From positions 1 through 34,892 of the forward strand of contig CAJRAX010000013.1 in NCBI GenBank assembly GCA_907165135.1: DNA of 34,892 nucleotides, written 5' to 3'. Positions 8,017 through 22,013 of the stretch are shown piece after piece. The DNA comes from Oikopleura dioica (lineage: Eukaryota > Chordata > Appendicularia > Copelata > Oikopleuridae). Position 1 is the stretch's first letter. Each line of letters begins with the position of its first letter. A program made the position numbers and the translations under genes. The notes under the pieces were generated by a model. That model did not search any database and was not told the origin of the DNA. It worked only from the letters and a program-made list of their open reading frames with translations.

Positions 8017-8667
8017 GAAGGGGGTCGACGAGAATTTTTTCGCTTTTTCAAAATTTTGACAATATTTTTGGATTCCTTAATGGAAAAGGAGCATTTTTGG
8101 TTTCCAGCATTTTGCGCATTGATAAACATTTTTAGCAAAATTTTCGATTTTGTGTCTGGAATTCGAGGTTTAACGAAATTTGAAAGTTGGCTTTCTCACC
8201 CAAAAACAGTCTTTATCCGATTTTTTTACTAGATATTAATTAATAATGGTTTTTCTATCATTATAAGTAAAAAATAGCGAGTCTCCGCGAGTTTTGTAAA
8301 ACTCGCTGTAAAAATGAGCAAAAATGACGATTTTTAGGAAAATCGGATATTTTTAATCAACAGTAAAAAAATTTCAAGAGAAGCATCCCTTTTTTTATTG
8401 TCGCAGCTGTATTTTTAAGGGTTTGAACTTACTATTTACAGTATTTGATGGAGAAAAAATAATCCCGGTTTCGAGATTTTTTGGCTACGAGACACCCCCA
8501 CTTTGCCCTAATTTTTCAAGATTTTTCGAGAAAATTTTTTCTAGTTTTTGCCGCTGTATTTTTGAAACCCTTTTCTTTCCGCGTGAAAAGTCAGAATTTC
8601 CCTATCTAAGCAGTTTTTTTCGCATTTTTGGTTACAGAAATCCCGATTCTCGTCGACCTCCCCTTAA
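8013..8667. mobile_element. 647-bp TTAA-flanked MITE inside the satellite
   Basis: The element runs 8017-8663 and is flanked by TTAA at 8013-8016 and 8664-8667. Its ends are short inverted repeats sharing GGTCGACGAGAAT (left GAAGGGGGTCGACGAGAAT, right GGGGAGGTCGACGAGAAT on the other strand). Removing the element and one TTAA restores GAACTTAACATCGTC, a common satellite variant, so the insertion point is exact. TTAA duplication is typical of piggyBac and Kolobok elements; the G-rich ends lean to Kolobok but do not decide it. A 9-bp-stem palindrome (GCGAGTTTT-GT-AAAACTCGC) lies at 8287-8306. The open frame at 8423-8677 overlaps the end and is not a gene. Confidence 0.9.
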
Positions 8668-11600
8668 CATCGTCTAGAAACGCGAAAAAAGCATCAAAAA
8701 TTTTCGCGATTTTTATGAACTTAACATCGTCTTTAAACGCGAAAAAACGCATCAAAAAATTTTCGCGATTTTTATGAAATAAACATCGTCTAAAAACGCG
8801 AAAAAACGCATCAAAAATTTTTCGCGATTTTTATGAACTAAACAATGTCTTAAAACGCGAAAAAATGCATCAAAAATTTTCGCGATTTTTATGAACTAAA
8901 CATCGTCTAATAACGCAAAAACGCATCAAAAATTTTCGCGATTTTTATGAACCAAACATCGTCGAAAAACGCGAAAAAACGCATCAAAAATTTTCGCGAT
9001 TTTTATGAACTAAACATTGTCTAAAAACGCGAAAAAACGCATCAAAAAATTTTCGCGATTTTTATGAACTAAACATCGTCTAAAAACGCGAAAAAACCCA
9101 TAAAAAATTTTCGCGATTTTGATGAACTAAACATCGTCTAAAAGCGCGAAAAAACGCATCAAAAATTTTCGCGATTTTTATGAACTAAACATCGTCTAAT
9201 AACGCAAAAACGCATCAAAAATTTTTGCGATTTTTATGAACTAAACATCGTCTAAAAACGCGAAAAAACGCATCAAAAATTTTCGCGATTTTTATGAACT
9301 AAACATCGTCTAAAAACGCGAAAAACGCATCAAAAAATTTTCGCTATTTTTATGAACTAAACATCGTCTAAAAACGCAAAAAAACGCATTAAAAAATTTT
9401 CGCGATTTTTATAGGCTAAACATCGTCTAAAAACGCGAAAAAACGCATCAAATAATTTTCGCGATTTTTATGAAATAAACATCGTCTAAAAACGCGAAAA
9501 AACGCATCAAAAATTTTTCGCGATTTTTATGAACTAAACATCGTCTTAAAACGCGAAAAATGCATCAAAAATTTTCGCGATTTTTATGAACAAAACATCG
9601 TCTAATAACGCAAAAAAACGCATCAAAAAATTTTCGCGATTTTTATGAACCAAACATCGTCGAAAAACGCGAAAAAACGCATCAAAAATTTTCGCGATTT
9701 TTATGAACTAAACATCGTCTAAAAACGCGAAAAACGCATCAAAAATTTTCGCTATTTTTATTAACTAAACATCGTCTAAAAACGCAAAAACGCATTAAAA
9801 AATTTTCGCGATTTTTATGAACTAAACATCGTCTAAAAACGCGAAAAAATGCATCAAATAATTTTCGCGATTTTAATGAACTTAACATCGTCTAAAAACG
9901 CGAAAAAACGCATCAAAAAATTTCGCGATTTTTATGAACTTAACATCAACTAAAAACGCGAAAAAACGCATCAAAAAATTTTTGCGAATTATATGAACTT
10001 ATCATCGTCTAAAAACGCGAAAAAACGCATCAAAAATTTTCGCGATTTTGATGAACTTAACATCGTCTAAAAGCGCGAAAAAACGCATCAAAAATTTTCG
10101 CGAATTTTATGAACTAAACATCGTCTAAAAACGCGAAAAAATGCATCCAAAAATTTCCGCGATTTTTAAGAACTAAACATCGTCTTAAAACGCGAAAAAA
10201 CGCATCAAAAAATTTTCACGATTTTTATGAACTTGACATCGTCTAAAAACGCGAAAAAACGCATCAAAAATTTTCGCGATTTTTATGAACTAAACATCGT
10301 CTAAAAACGCGAAAAAACGCATCAAAAATTTTTCGCGATTTTTATGAACTAAACATTGTCTAAAAACGCGAAAAAATGCATCAAAAAATTTTCGCGATTT
10401 TTATAAACTTAACATCGTCTAAAAACGCGAAAAAACGCATCGAAAAAATTTCGCGATTTTTATGAACTTAACATCAACTAAAAACGCGAAAAAACGCATC
10501 AAAAAATTTTTGCGAATTTTATGAACTTAACATCGTCTAAAAACGCGAAAAAACGCATCAAAAATTTTCGCGAATTTCATGAATTTTACATCGTCTAAAA
10601 ACGCGAAAAAACGCATCCAAAATTTCCGCGATTTTTATGAACTAAACATCGTCTTAAAACGCGAAAAAACGCATCAAAAATTTTTACGATTTTTATGAAC
10701 TAAACATCGTCTAATAACGCAAAAACGCATCAAAAAATTTTCGCGATTTTTATGAACCAAACATCGTCGGAAAACGCGAAAAAACGCATCAAAAATTTTC
10801 GCGATTTTTTGAACTAAACATTGTCTAAAAACGCGAAAAAACGCATCAAAAAATTTTCGCTATTTTTATGAACTTAACATCGTCTAAAAACGCAAAAAAA
10901 CCCATAAAAAATTTTCGCGATTTTTATGAACTAAACATCGTCTTAAAACGCGAAAAAATGCATCAAAAATTTTTGCGAATTATATGAACTTAACATCGTC
11001 TAAAAACGCGAAAAAACGCATCAAAAATTTTCGCGATTTTGATGAACTTAACATCGTCTAAAAGCGCGAAAAAACGCATCAAAAAATTTTCGCGAATTTT
11101 ATGAACTAAACATCGTCTAAAAACGCGAAAAAATGCATCCAAAAATTTCCGCGATTTTTAAGAACTAAACATCGTCTAAAAACGCGAAAAAACGCATCAA
11201 AAATTTTCACGATTTTTATGAACTTGACATCGTCTAAAAACGCGAAAAAACGCATCAAAAATTTTCGCGATTTTTATGAACTAAACATCGTCTAAAAACG
11301 CGAAAAAACGCATCAAAAATTTTTCGCGATTTTTATGAACTAAACATCGTCTAAAAACGCGTAAAAATGCATCAAAAATTTTCGCGATTTTTATAAACTT
11401 AACATCGTCTAAAAACGCGAAAAAACGCATCGAAAAATTTCGCGATTTTTATGAATTTAACATCAACTAAAAACGCGAAAAAACGCATCAAAAAATTTTT
11501 GCGAATTTTATGAACTTAACATCGTCTAAAAACGCGAAAAAACGCATCAAAAAATTTTCGCGAATTTCATGAATTTTACATCGTCTAAAAACGCGAAAAA

Positions 11601-14600
11601 ACGCATCCAAAAATTTCCGCGATTTTTATGAACTAAACATCGTCTAAAAACGCGAAAAAACGCATCAAAAAATTTTTACGATTTTTATGAACTAAACATC
11701 ATCTAATAACGCAAAAACGCATCAAAAAATTTTCGCGATTTTTATGAACCAAACATCGTCGAAAAACGCGAAAAAACGCATCAAAAATTTTCGCGATTTT
11801 TTGAACTAAACATTGTCTAAAAACGCGAAAAAACGCATCAAAGAATTTTCGCTATTTTTATGAACTTAACATCGTCTAAAAACGCAAAAACGCATCAAAA
11901 AATTTTCGCTATTTTTATGAACTTAACATCGTCTAAAAACGCAAAAACGCATCAAAAAATTTTCGCGATTTTTATGAACTAAACATCGTCTTAAAACGCG
12001 AAAAATCCCATAAAAAATTTTCGCGATTATTATGAACTAAACATCGTCTTAAAACGCGAAAAATGCATCAAAAATTTTCGCGATTTTTATGAACTAAACA
12101 TCGTCTAATAACGCAAAAACGCATCAAAAAATTTACGCGATTTTTATGAACCAAACATCGTCGAAAAACGCGAAAAAACGCATCAAAAATTTTCGCGATA
12201 TTTTTGAACTAAACATTGTCTAAAAACGCGAAAAAACGCATCAAAAAATTTTCGCTATTTTTATGAACTTAACATCGTCTAAAAACGCAAAAACGCATCA
12301 AAAATTTTCGCGATTTTTATGAACTTAACATCGTCTAAAAACGCGAAAAACCCATAAAAAATTTTCGCGATTTTGATGAACTAAACATCGTCTAAAAGCG
12401 CGAAAAAGCGCATCAAAAATTTTCGCGATTTTTATGAACTAAACATCGTCTAAAAACGCGAAAAAATGCATCAAAAATTTTCGCGATTTTTATGATTTTA
12501 ACATCGTCTAAAAACGCGAAAAAACGCATCAAAAATTTTCGCGATTTTTATGAACTAAACATCGTCTTAAAACGCGAAAAAACGCATCAAAAATTTTCGC
12601 GATTTTTATAAACCAAACAACGTCTAAAAACGCGAAAAAACGCATCAAAAATTTTCGCGATTTTTATGAACTAAACATCGTCTAAAAAAGCGAAAACTGC
12701 ATCAAAAATTTTCGCTATTTTTATGAACTAAACATCGTCTAAAAACGCAAAAACGCATCAAAAATTTTCGCAATTTTTATGAACTAAACATCGTCTAAAA
12801 ACGCGAAAAAATGCATCAAATAATTTTCGCGATTTTTATGAACTTAACATCGTCTAAAAACGCGAAAAAACGCATCAAAAAATTTCGCGATTTTTATGAA
12901 CTTAACATCAACTAAAAACGCGAAAAAACGCATCAAAAAATTTTTGCGAATTATATGAACTTAACATCGTCTAAAAACGCGAAAAAACGCATCAAAAATT
13001 TTCGTGATTTTGATGAACTTAACATCGTCTAAAAGCGCGAAAAAACGCATCAAAAAATTTTCGCGAATTTTATGAACTAAACATCGTCTAAAAACGCGAA
13101 AAAATGCATCCAAAAATTTCCGCGATTTTTAAGAACTAAACATCGTCTAAAAACGCGAAAAAACGCATCAAAAAATTTTCACGATTTTTATGAACTTGAC
13201 ATCGTCTAAAAACGCGAAAAAACGCATCAAAAAATTTTCGCGATTTTTATGAACTAAACATCGTCTAAAAACGCGAAAAAACGCATCAAAAATTTTTCGC
13301 GATTTTTATGAACTAAACATCGTCTAAAAACGCGAAAAAACGCATCAAAAATTTTTCGCGATTTTTATGAACTAAACATCGTCTAAAAACGCGAAAAAAT
13401 GCATCAAAAAATTTTCGCGATTTTTATGAACTTAACATCAACTAAAAACGCGAAAAAACGCATCAAAAAATTTTTGCGAATTTTATGAACTTAACATCGT
13501 CTAAAAACGCGAAAAAACGCATCAAAAATTTTCGCGAATTTCATGAATTTTACATCGTCTAAAAACGCGAAAAAACGCATCCAAAAATTTCCGCGATTTT
13601 TATGAACTAAACATCGTCTAAAAACGCGAAAAAACGCATCAAAAATTTTTACGATTTTTATGAACTAAACATCGTCTAAAAACGCGAAAAATGCATCAAA
13701 AATTTTCGCGATTTTTATGAACTAAACATCGTCTAAAAACGCGAAAAAACGCATCCAAAAATTTCCGCGATTTTTATGAACTAAACATCGTCTAAAAACG
13801 CGAAAAATGCATCAAAAATTTTCGCGATTTTTATGAACTAAACATCGTCTAATAACGCAAAAACGCATCAAAAATTTTCGCGATTTTTATGAACCAAACA
13901 TCGTCGAAAAACGCGAAAAAACGCATCAAAAATTTTCGCGATATTTTTGAACTAAACATTGTCTAAAAACGCGAAAAACGCATCAAAAATTTTCGCTATT
14001 TTTATGAACTTAACATCGTCTAAAAACGCAAAAAAACGCATCAAAAATTTTCGCGATTTTTATGAACTAAACATCGTCTAAAAACGCGAAAAAACCCATA
14101 AAAAATTTTCGCGATTTTGATGAACTAAACATCGTTTAAAAGCGCGAAAAAACGCATCAAAAATTTTCGCGATTTTTATGAACTAAACATCGTCTAAAAA
14201 CGCGAAAAAATGCATCAAAAATTTTCGCGATTTTTATGATTTTAACATCGTCTAAAAACGCGAAAAAACTCATCAAAAATTTTCGCGATTTTTATGAACT
14301 AAACATCGTCTTAAAACGCGAAAAAACGCATCAAAAATTTTCGCGATTTTTATAAACCAAACATCGTCTAAAAACGCGAAAAAACGCATCAAAAATTTTC
14401 GCGATTTTTATGAACTAAACATCGTCTAAAAACGCGAAAAACGCATCAAAAATTTTCGCTATTTTTATGAACTAAACATCGTCTAAAAACGCAAAAAAAC
14501 GCATTAAAAAATTTTCGCAATTTTTATGAACTAAACATCGTCTTAAAACGCAAAAATGCATCAAATAATTTTCGCGATTTTTATGAACTTAACATCGTCT

Positions 14601-15765
14601 AAAAACGCGAAAAAACGCATCAAAAAATTTCGCGATTTTTATGAACTTAACATCAACTAAAAACGCGAAAAAACGCATCAAAAATTTTTGCGAATTATAT
14701 GAACTTAACATCGTCTAAAAACGCGAAAAAACGCATCAAAAATTTTCGCGATTTTGATGAACTTAACATCGTCTAAAAGCGCGAAAAAACGCATCAAAAA
14801 TTTTCGCGAATTTTATGAACTTAACATCGTCTAAAAACGCGAAAAAATGCATCCAAAAATTTCCGCGATTTTTAAGAACTAAACATCGTCTAAAAACGCG
14901 AAAAACGCATCAAAAAATTTTCACGATTTTTATGAACTTGACATCGTCTAAAAACGCGAAAAAACGCATCAAAAATTTTCGCGATTTTTATGAACTAAAC
15001 ATCGTCTAAAAACGCGAAAAAACGCATCAAAAATTTTTCGCGATTTTTATGAACTAAACATCGTCTAAAAACGCGAAAAAATGCATCAAAAATTTTCGCG
15101 ATTTTTATAAACTTAACATCGTCTAAAAACGCGAAAAAACGCATCGAAAAATTTCGCGATTTTTATGAACTTAACATCAACTCAAAACGCGAAAAACGCA
15201 TCAAAAATTTTCGCGAATTTTATGAACTTAACATCGTCTAAAAACGCGAAAAAAAGCATCCAAAAATTTCCGCGATTTTTAAGAACTAAACATCGTCTAA
15301 AAACGCGAAAAAACGCATCAAAAATTTTCACGATTTTCATGAACTTGACATCGTCTAAAAACGCGAAAAAACGCATCAAAAAATTTTCGCGATTTTTATG
15401 AACTAAACATCTTCTAAAAACGCGAAAAAACGCATCAAAAATTTTTCGCGATTTTTATGAACTAAACATCGTCTAAAAACGCGAAAAAACGCATCAAAAA
15501 TTTTTCGCGATTTTTATGAACTAAACATCGTCTAAAAACGCGAAAAAATGCATCAAAAATTTTCGCGATTTTTATAAACTTAACATCGTCTAAAAACGCG
15601 AAAAAACGCATCAAAAAATTTCGCGATTTTTATGAACTTAACATCAACTAAAAACGCGAAAAAACGCATCAAAAAATTTTTGCGAATTTTATGAACTTAA
15701 CATCGTCTAAAAACGCGAAAAAACGCATCAAAAATTTTCGCGATTTTTATGAACTAAACATCGTC

Positions 15766-18263
15766 TAAAAACGCGAAAAAACGCATCAAAAATTTTTGCG
15801 AATTTTATGAACTTAACATCGTCTAAAAACGCGAAAAAACGCATCAAAAAATTTTCGCGAATTTTATGAACTAAACATCGTCTAAAAACGCGAAAAAATG
15901 CATCCAAAAATTTCCGCGATTTTTAAGAACTAAACATCGTCTAAAAACGCGAAAAAACGCATCAAAAAATTTTCACGATTTTTATGAACTTGACATCGTC
16001 TAAAAACGCGAAAAAACGCATCAAAAATTTTCGCGATTTTTATGAACTAAACATCGTCTAAAAACGCGAAAAAACGCATCAAAAATTTTTGCGAATTTTA
16101 TGAACTAAACATCGTCTAAAAACGCGAAAAAATGCATCAAAAAATTTTCGCGATTTTTATGAACTTAACATCAACTCAAAACGCGAAAAAACGCATCAAA
16201 AAATTTTCGCGAATTTTATGAACTTAACATCGTCTAAAAACGCGAAAAAACGCATCAAAAAATTTTCGCGAATTTTATGAACTAAACATCGTCTAAAAAC
16301 GCGAAAAAATGCACCCAAAAATTTCCGCGATTTTTAAGAACTAAACATCGTCTAAAAACGCGAAAAAACGCATCAAAAAATTTTCTCGATTTTTATAAAC
16401 TTGACATCGTCTAAAAACGCGAAAAAACGCATCAAAAAATTTTCGCGATTTTTATGAACTAAACATCGTCTAAAAACGCGAAAAAACGCATCAAAAAATT
16501 TTTCGCGATTTTTATGAACTAAACATCGTCTAAAAACGCGAAAAAACGCATCAAAAATTTTTCGCGATTTTTATGAACTAAACATCGTCTAAAAACGCGA
16601 AAAAATGCATCAAAAATTTTCGCGATTTTTATAAACTTAACATCGTCTAAAAACGCGAAAAAACGCATCGAAAAAATTTCGCGATTTTTATGAACTTAAC
16701 ATCAACTAAAAACGCGAAAAAACGCATCAAAAATTTTTGCGAATTTTATGAACTTAACATCGTCTAAAAACGCGAAAAAACGCATCAAAAAATTTTCGCG
16801 AATTTCATGAATTTTACATCGTCTAAAAACGCGAAAAAACGCATCAAAAATTTCCGCGATTTTTATGAACTAAACATCGTCTAAAAACGCGAAAAAACGC
16901 ATCAAAAATTTTTACGATTTTTATGAACTAAACATCGTCTAAAAACGCGAAAAAATGCATCAAAAATTTTCGCGATTTTTATGAACTAAACATCGTCTAA
17001 AAACGCGAAAAAACGCATCAAAAATTTCCGCGATTTTTATGAACTAAACATCGTCTTAAAACGCGAAAAAATGCATCAAAAATTTTCGCGATTTTTATGA
17101 ACTAAACATCGTCTAATAACGCAAAAAGTGCATCAAAAAATTTTCGCGATTTTTATGAACCAAACATCGTCTAAAAACGCGAAAAAACGCATCAAAAATT
17201 TTCGCGATATTTTTGAACTAAACATTGTCTAAAAACGCGAAAAAACGCATCAAAAAATTTTCGCTATTTTTATGAACTTAACATCGTCTAAAAACGCAAA
17301 AACGCATCAAAAATTTTCGCGATTTTTATGAACTAAACATCGTCTAAAAACGCGAAAAAACGCATAAAAAATTTTCGCGATTTTGATGAACTAAACATCG
17401 TCTAAAAGCGCGAAAAAACGCATCAAAAATTTTCGCGATTTTTATGAACTAAACATCGTCTAAAAACGCGAAAAAATGCATCAAAAATTTTCGCGATTTT
17501 TATGATTTTAACATCGTCTAAAAACGCGAAAAAACGCATCAAAAATTTTCGCGATTTTTATGAACTAAACATCGTCTTAAAACGCGAAAAAACGCATCAA
17601 AAATTTTCGCGATTTTTATAAACCAAACATCGTCTAAAAACGCGAAAAAACGCATCAAAAATTTTCGCGATTTTTATGAACTAAACATCGTCTAAAAACG
17701 CGAAAAACGCATCAAAAATTTTCGCTATTTTTATGAACTAAACATCGTCTAAAAACGCAAAAAAACGCATTAAAAAATTTTCGCAATTTTTATGAACTAA
17801 ACATCGTCTAAAAACGCGAAAAAACGCATCAAAAATTTTCGCGATTTTTATGAACTAAACATCGTCTAAAAACGCGAAAAAATGCATCAAATAATTTTCG
17901 CGATTTTTATGAACTTAACATCGTCTAAAAACGCGAAAAAACGCATCAAAAAATTTCGCGATTTTTATGAATTAAACATCAACTAAAAACGCGAAAAAAC
18001 GCATCAAAAAATTTTTGCGAATTATATGAACTTAACATCGTCTAAAAACGCGAAAAAACGCATCAAAAATTTTCGCGATTTTGATGAACTTAACATCGTC
18101 TAAAAGCGCGAAAAAACGCATCAAAAATTTTCGCGAATTTTATGAACTTGACATCGTCTAAAAACGCGAAAAAATGCATCAAAAATTTCCGCGATTTTTA
18201 AGAACTAAACATCGTCTAAAAACGCGAAAAAACGCATCAAAAAATTTTCACGATTTTTATGAA
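15766..18263 (+). repeat. Higher-order duplicated segment, copy A
   Basis: About 2.5 kb (43 monomers) has the same order of variant monomers as 19510-22013, at an offset of about 3745 bp. Diagnostic pairs include CATCAACTCAAAA (16168 and 19917), GCACCCAAAAA (16312 and 20057), TTTTCTCGATTTTTATAAAC (16382 and 20128), AAAAGTGCATC (17124 and 20870) and TATGATTTTAACATC (17504 and 21248). Confidence 0.85.
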
Positions 18264-19509
18264 CTTGACATCGTCTAAAAACGCGAAAAAACGCATCGAA
18301 AAAATTTCGCGATTTTTATGAACTTAACATCAACTAAAAACGCGAAAAAACGCATCAAAAATTTTTGCGAATTTTATGAACTTAACATCGTCTAAAAACG
18401 CGAAAAAACGCATCAAAAAATTTTCGCGAATTTTATGAACTAAACATCGTCTAAAAACGCGAAAAAATGCATCCAAAAATTTCCGCGATTTTTAAGAACT
18501 AAACATCGTCTAAAAACGCGAAAAAACGCATCAAAAAATTTTCACGATTTTCATGAACTTGACATCGTCTAAAAACGCGAAAAAACGCATCAAAAAATTT
18601 TCGCGACTTTTATGAACTAAACATCGTCTAAAAACGCGAAAAAACGCATCAAAAAATTTTTCGCGATTTTTATGAACTTAACATCGTCTAAAAACGCGAA
18701 AAAACGCATCAAAAATTTTTCGCGATTTTTATGAACTAAACATCGTCTAAAAACGCGAAAAAATGCATCAAAAATTTTCGCGATTTTTATAAACTTAACA
18801 TCGTCTAAAAACGCGAAAAAACGCATCAAAAAATTTCGCGATTTTTATGAACTTAACATCAACTAAAAACGCGAAAAAACGCATCAAAAAATTTTTGCGA
18901 ATTTTATGAACTTAACATCGTCTAAAAACGCGAAAAAACGCATCAAAAATTTTCGCGATTTTTATGAACTAAACATCGTCTAAAAACGCGAAAAAACGCA
19001 TCAAAAATTTTTGCGAATTTTATGAACTTAACATCAACTAAAAACGCGAAAAAACGCATCAAAAAATTTTTGCGAATTTTATGAACTTAACATCGTCTAA
19101 AAACGCGAAAAAACGCATCAAAAAATTTTCGCGATTTTTATGAACTAAACATCGTCTAAAAACGCGAAAAAACGCATCGAAAAAATTTCGCGATTTTTAT
19201 GAACTTAACATCAACTAAAAACGCGAAAAAACGCATCAAAAAATTTTTGCGAATTTTATGAACTTAACATCAACTAAAAACGCGAAAAAACGCATCAAAA
19301 AATTTTTGCGAATTTTATGAACTTAACATCAACTAAAAACGCGAAAAAACGCATCAAAAAATTTTTGCGAATTTTATGAACTTAACATCGTCTAAAAACG
19401 CGAAAAAACGCATCAAAAAATTTCGCGATTTTTATGAACTTAACATCAACTAAAAACGCGAAAAAACGCATCAAAAAATTTTTGCGAATTTTATGAACTT
19501 AACATCAAC

Positions 19510-22013
19510 TAAAAACGCGAAAAAACGCATCAAAAATTTTTGCGAATTTTATGAACTTAACATCGTCTAAAAACGCGAAAAAACGCATCAAAAAATTTTC
19601 GCGAATTTTATGAACTAAACATCGTCTAAAAACGCGAAAAAATGCATCCAAAAATTTCCGCGATTTTTAAGAACTAAACATCGTCTAAAAACGCGAAAAA
19701 ACGCATCAAAAAATTTTCACGATTTTTATGAACTTGACATCGTCTAAAAACGCGAAAAAACGCATCAAAAAATTTTCGCGATTTTTATGAACTAAACATC
19801 GTCTAAAAACGCGAAAAAACGCATCAAAAAATTTTTGCGAATTTTATGAACTAAACATCGTCTAAAAACGCGAAAAAATGCATCAAAAAATTTTCGCGAT
19901 TTTTATGAACTTAACATCAACTCAAAACGCGAAAAAACGCATCAAAAATTTTCGCGAATTTTATGAACTTAACATCGTCTAAAAACGCGAAAAAACGCAT
20001 CAAAAAATTTTCGCGAATTTTATGAACTAAACATCGTCTAAAAACGCGAAAAAATGCACCCAAAAATTTCCGCGATTTTTAAGAACTAAACATCGTCTAA
20101 AAACGCGAAAAAACGCATCAAAAAATTTTCTCGATTTTTATAAACTTGACATCGTCTAAAAACGCGAAAAAACGCATCAAAAATTTTCGCGATTTTTATG
20201 AACTAAACATCGTCTAAAAACGCGAAAAAACGCATCAAAAATTTTTCGCGATTTTTATGAACTAAACATCGTCTAAAAACGCGAAAAAACGCATCAAAAA
20301 TTTTCGCGATTTTTATGAACTAAACATCGTCTAAAAACGCGAAAAAATGCATCAAAAAATTTTCGCGATTTTTATAAACTTAACATCGTCTAAAAACGCG
20401 AAAAAACGCATCGAAAAAATTTCGCGATTTTTATGAACTTAACATCAACTAAAAACGCGAAAAAACGCATCAAAAATTTTTGCGAATTTTATGAACTTAA
20501 CATCGTCTAAAAACGCGAAAAAACGCATCAAAAAATTTTCGCGAATTTCATGAATTTTACATCGTCTAAAAACGCGAAAAAACGCATCAAAAATTTCCGC
20601 GATTTTTATGAACTAAACATCGTCTAAAAACGCGAAAAAACGCATCAAAAATTTTTACGATTTTTATGAACTAAACATCGTCTAAAAACGCGAAAAATGC
20701 ATCAAAAATTTTCGCGATTTTTATGAACTAAACATCGTCTAAAAACGCGAAAAAACGCATCCAAAAATTTCCGCGATTTTTATGAACTAAACATCGTCTA
20801 AAAACGCGAAAAAATGCATCAAAAATTTTCGCGATTTTTATGAACTAAACATCGTCTAATAACGCGAAAAAGTGCATCAAAAAATTTTCGCGATTTTTAT
20901 GAACCAAACATCGTCGAAAAACGCGAAAAAACGCATCAAAAATTTTCGCGATATTTTTGAACTAAACATTGTCTAAAAACGCGAAAAAACGCATCAAAAA
21001 ATTTTCGCTATTTTTATGAACTTAACATCGTCTAAAAACGCAAAAACGCATCAAAAATTTTCGCGATTTTTATGAACTAAACATCGTCTAAAAACGCGAA
21101 AAAACCCATAAAAAATTTTCGCGATTTTGATGAACTAAACATCGTCTAAAAGCGCGAAAAAACGCATCAAAAAATTTTCGCGATTTTTATGAACTAAACA
21201 TCGTCTAAAAACGCGAAAAAATGCATCAAAAAATTTTCGCGATTTTTATGATTTTAACATCGTCTAAAAACGCGAAAAAACGCATCAAAAAATTTTCAAG
21301 ATTTTTATGAACTAAACATCGTCTTAAAACGCGAAAAAACGCATCAAAAAATTTTCGCGATTTTTATAAACCAAACATCGTCTAAAAACGCGAAAAAACG
21401 CATCAAAAATTTTCGCGATTTTTATGAACTAAACATCGTCTAAAAACGCGAAAAACGCATCAAAAAATTTTCGCTATTTTTATGAACTAAACATCGTCTA
21501 AAAACGCGAAAAAACGCATCAAAAAATTTTCGCAATTTTTATGAACTAAACATCGTCTAAAAACGCGAAAAAACGCATCAAAAAATTTTCGCGATTTTTA
21601 TGAACTAAACATCGTCTAAAAACGCGAAAAAATGCATCAAATAATTTTCGCGATTTTTATGAACTTAACATCGTCTAAAAACGCGAAAAAACGCATCAAA
21701 AAATTTCGCGATTTTTATGAATTAAACATCAACTAAAAACGCGAAAAAACGCATCAAAAAATTTTTGCGAATTATATGAACTTAACATCGTCTAAAAACG
21801 CGAAAAAACGCATCAAAAATTTTCGCGATTTTGATGAACTTAACATCGTCTAAAAGCGCGAAAAAACGCATCAAAAAATTTTCGCGAATTTTATGAACTT
21901 GACATCGTCTAAAAACGCGAAAAATGCATCCAAAAATTTCCGCGATTTTTAAGAACTAAACATCGTCTAAAAACGCGAAAAAACGCATCAAAAATTTTCA
22001 CGATTTTTATGAA
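19510..22013 (+). repeat. Higher-order duplicated segment, copy B
   Basis: This is the second copy of the 15766-18263 block, with few differences (for example TTTTCAAGATT at about 21294 where copy A has TTTTCGCGATT). The two copies are separated by about 1.25 kb of satellite with a different monomer order. Confidence 0.85.

Noticed and set aside
8423-8677. 84-residue plus-strand frame
   Set aside because: It lies in the non-autonomous TTAA element and runs across its end into the satellite.
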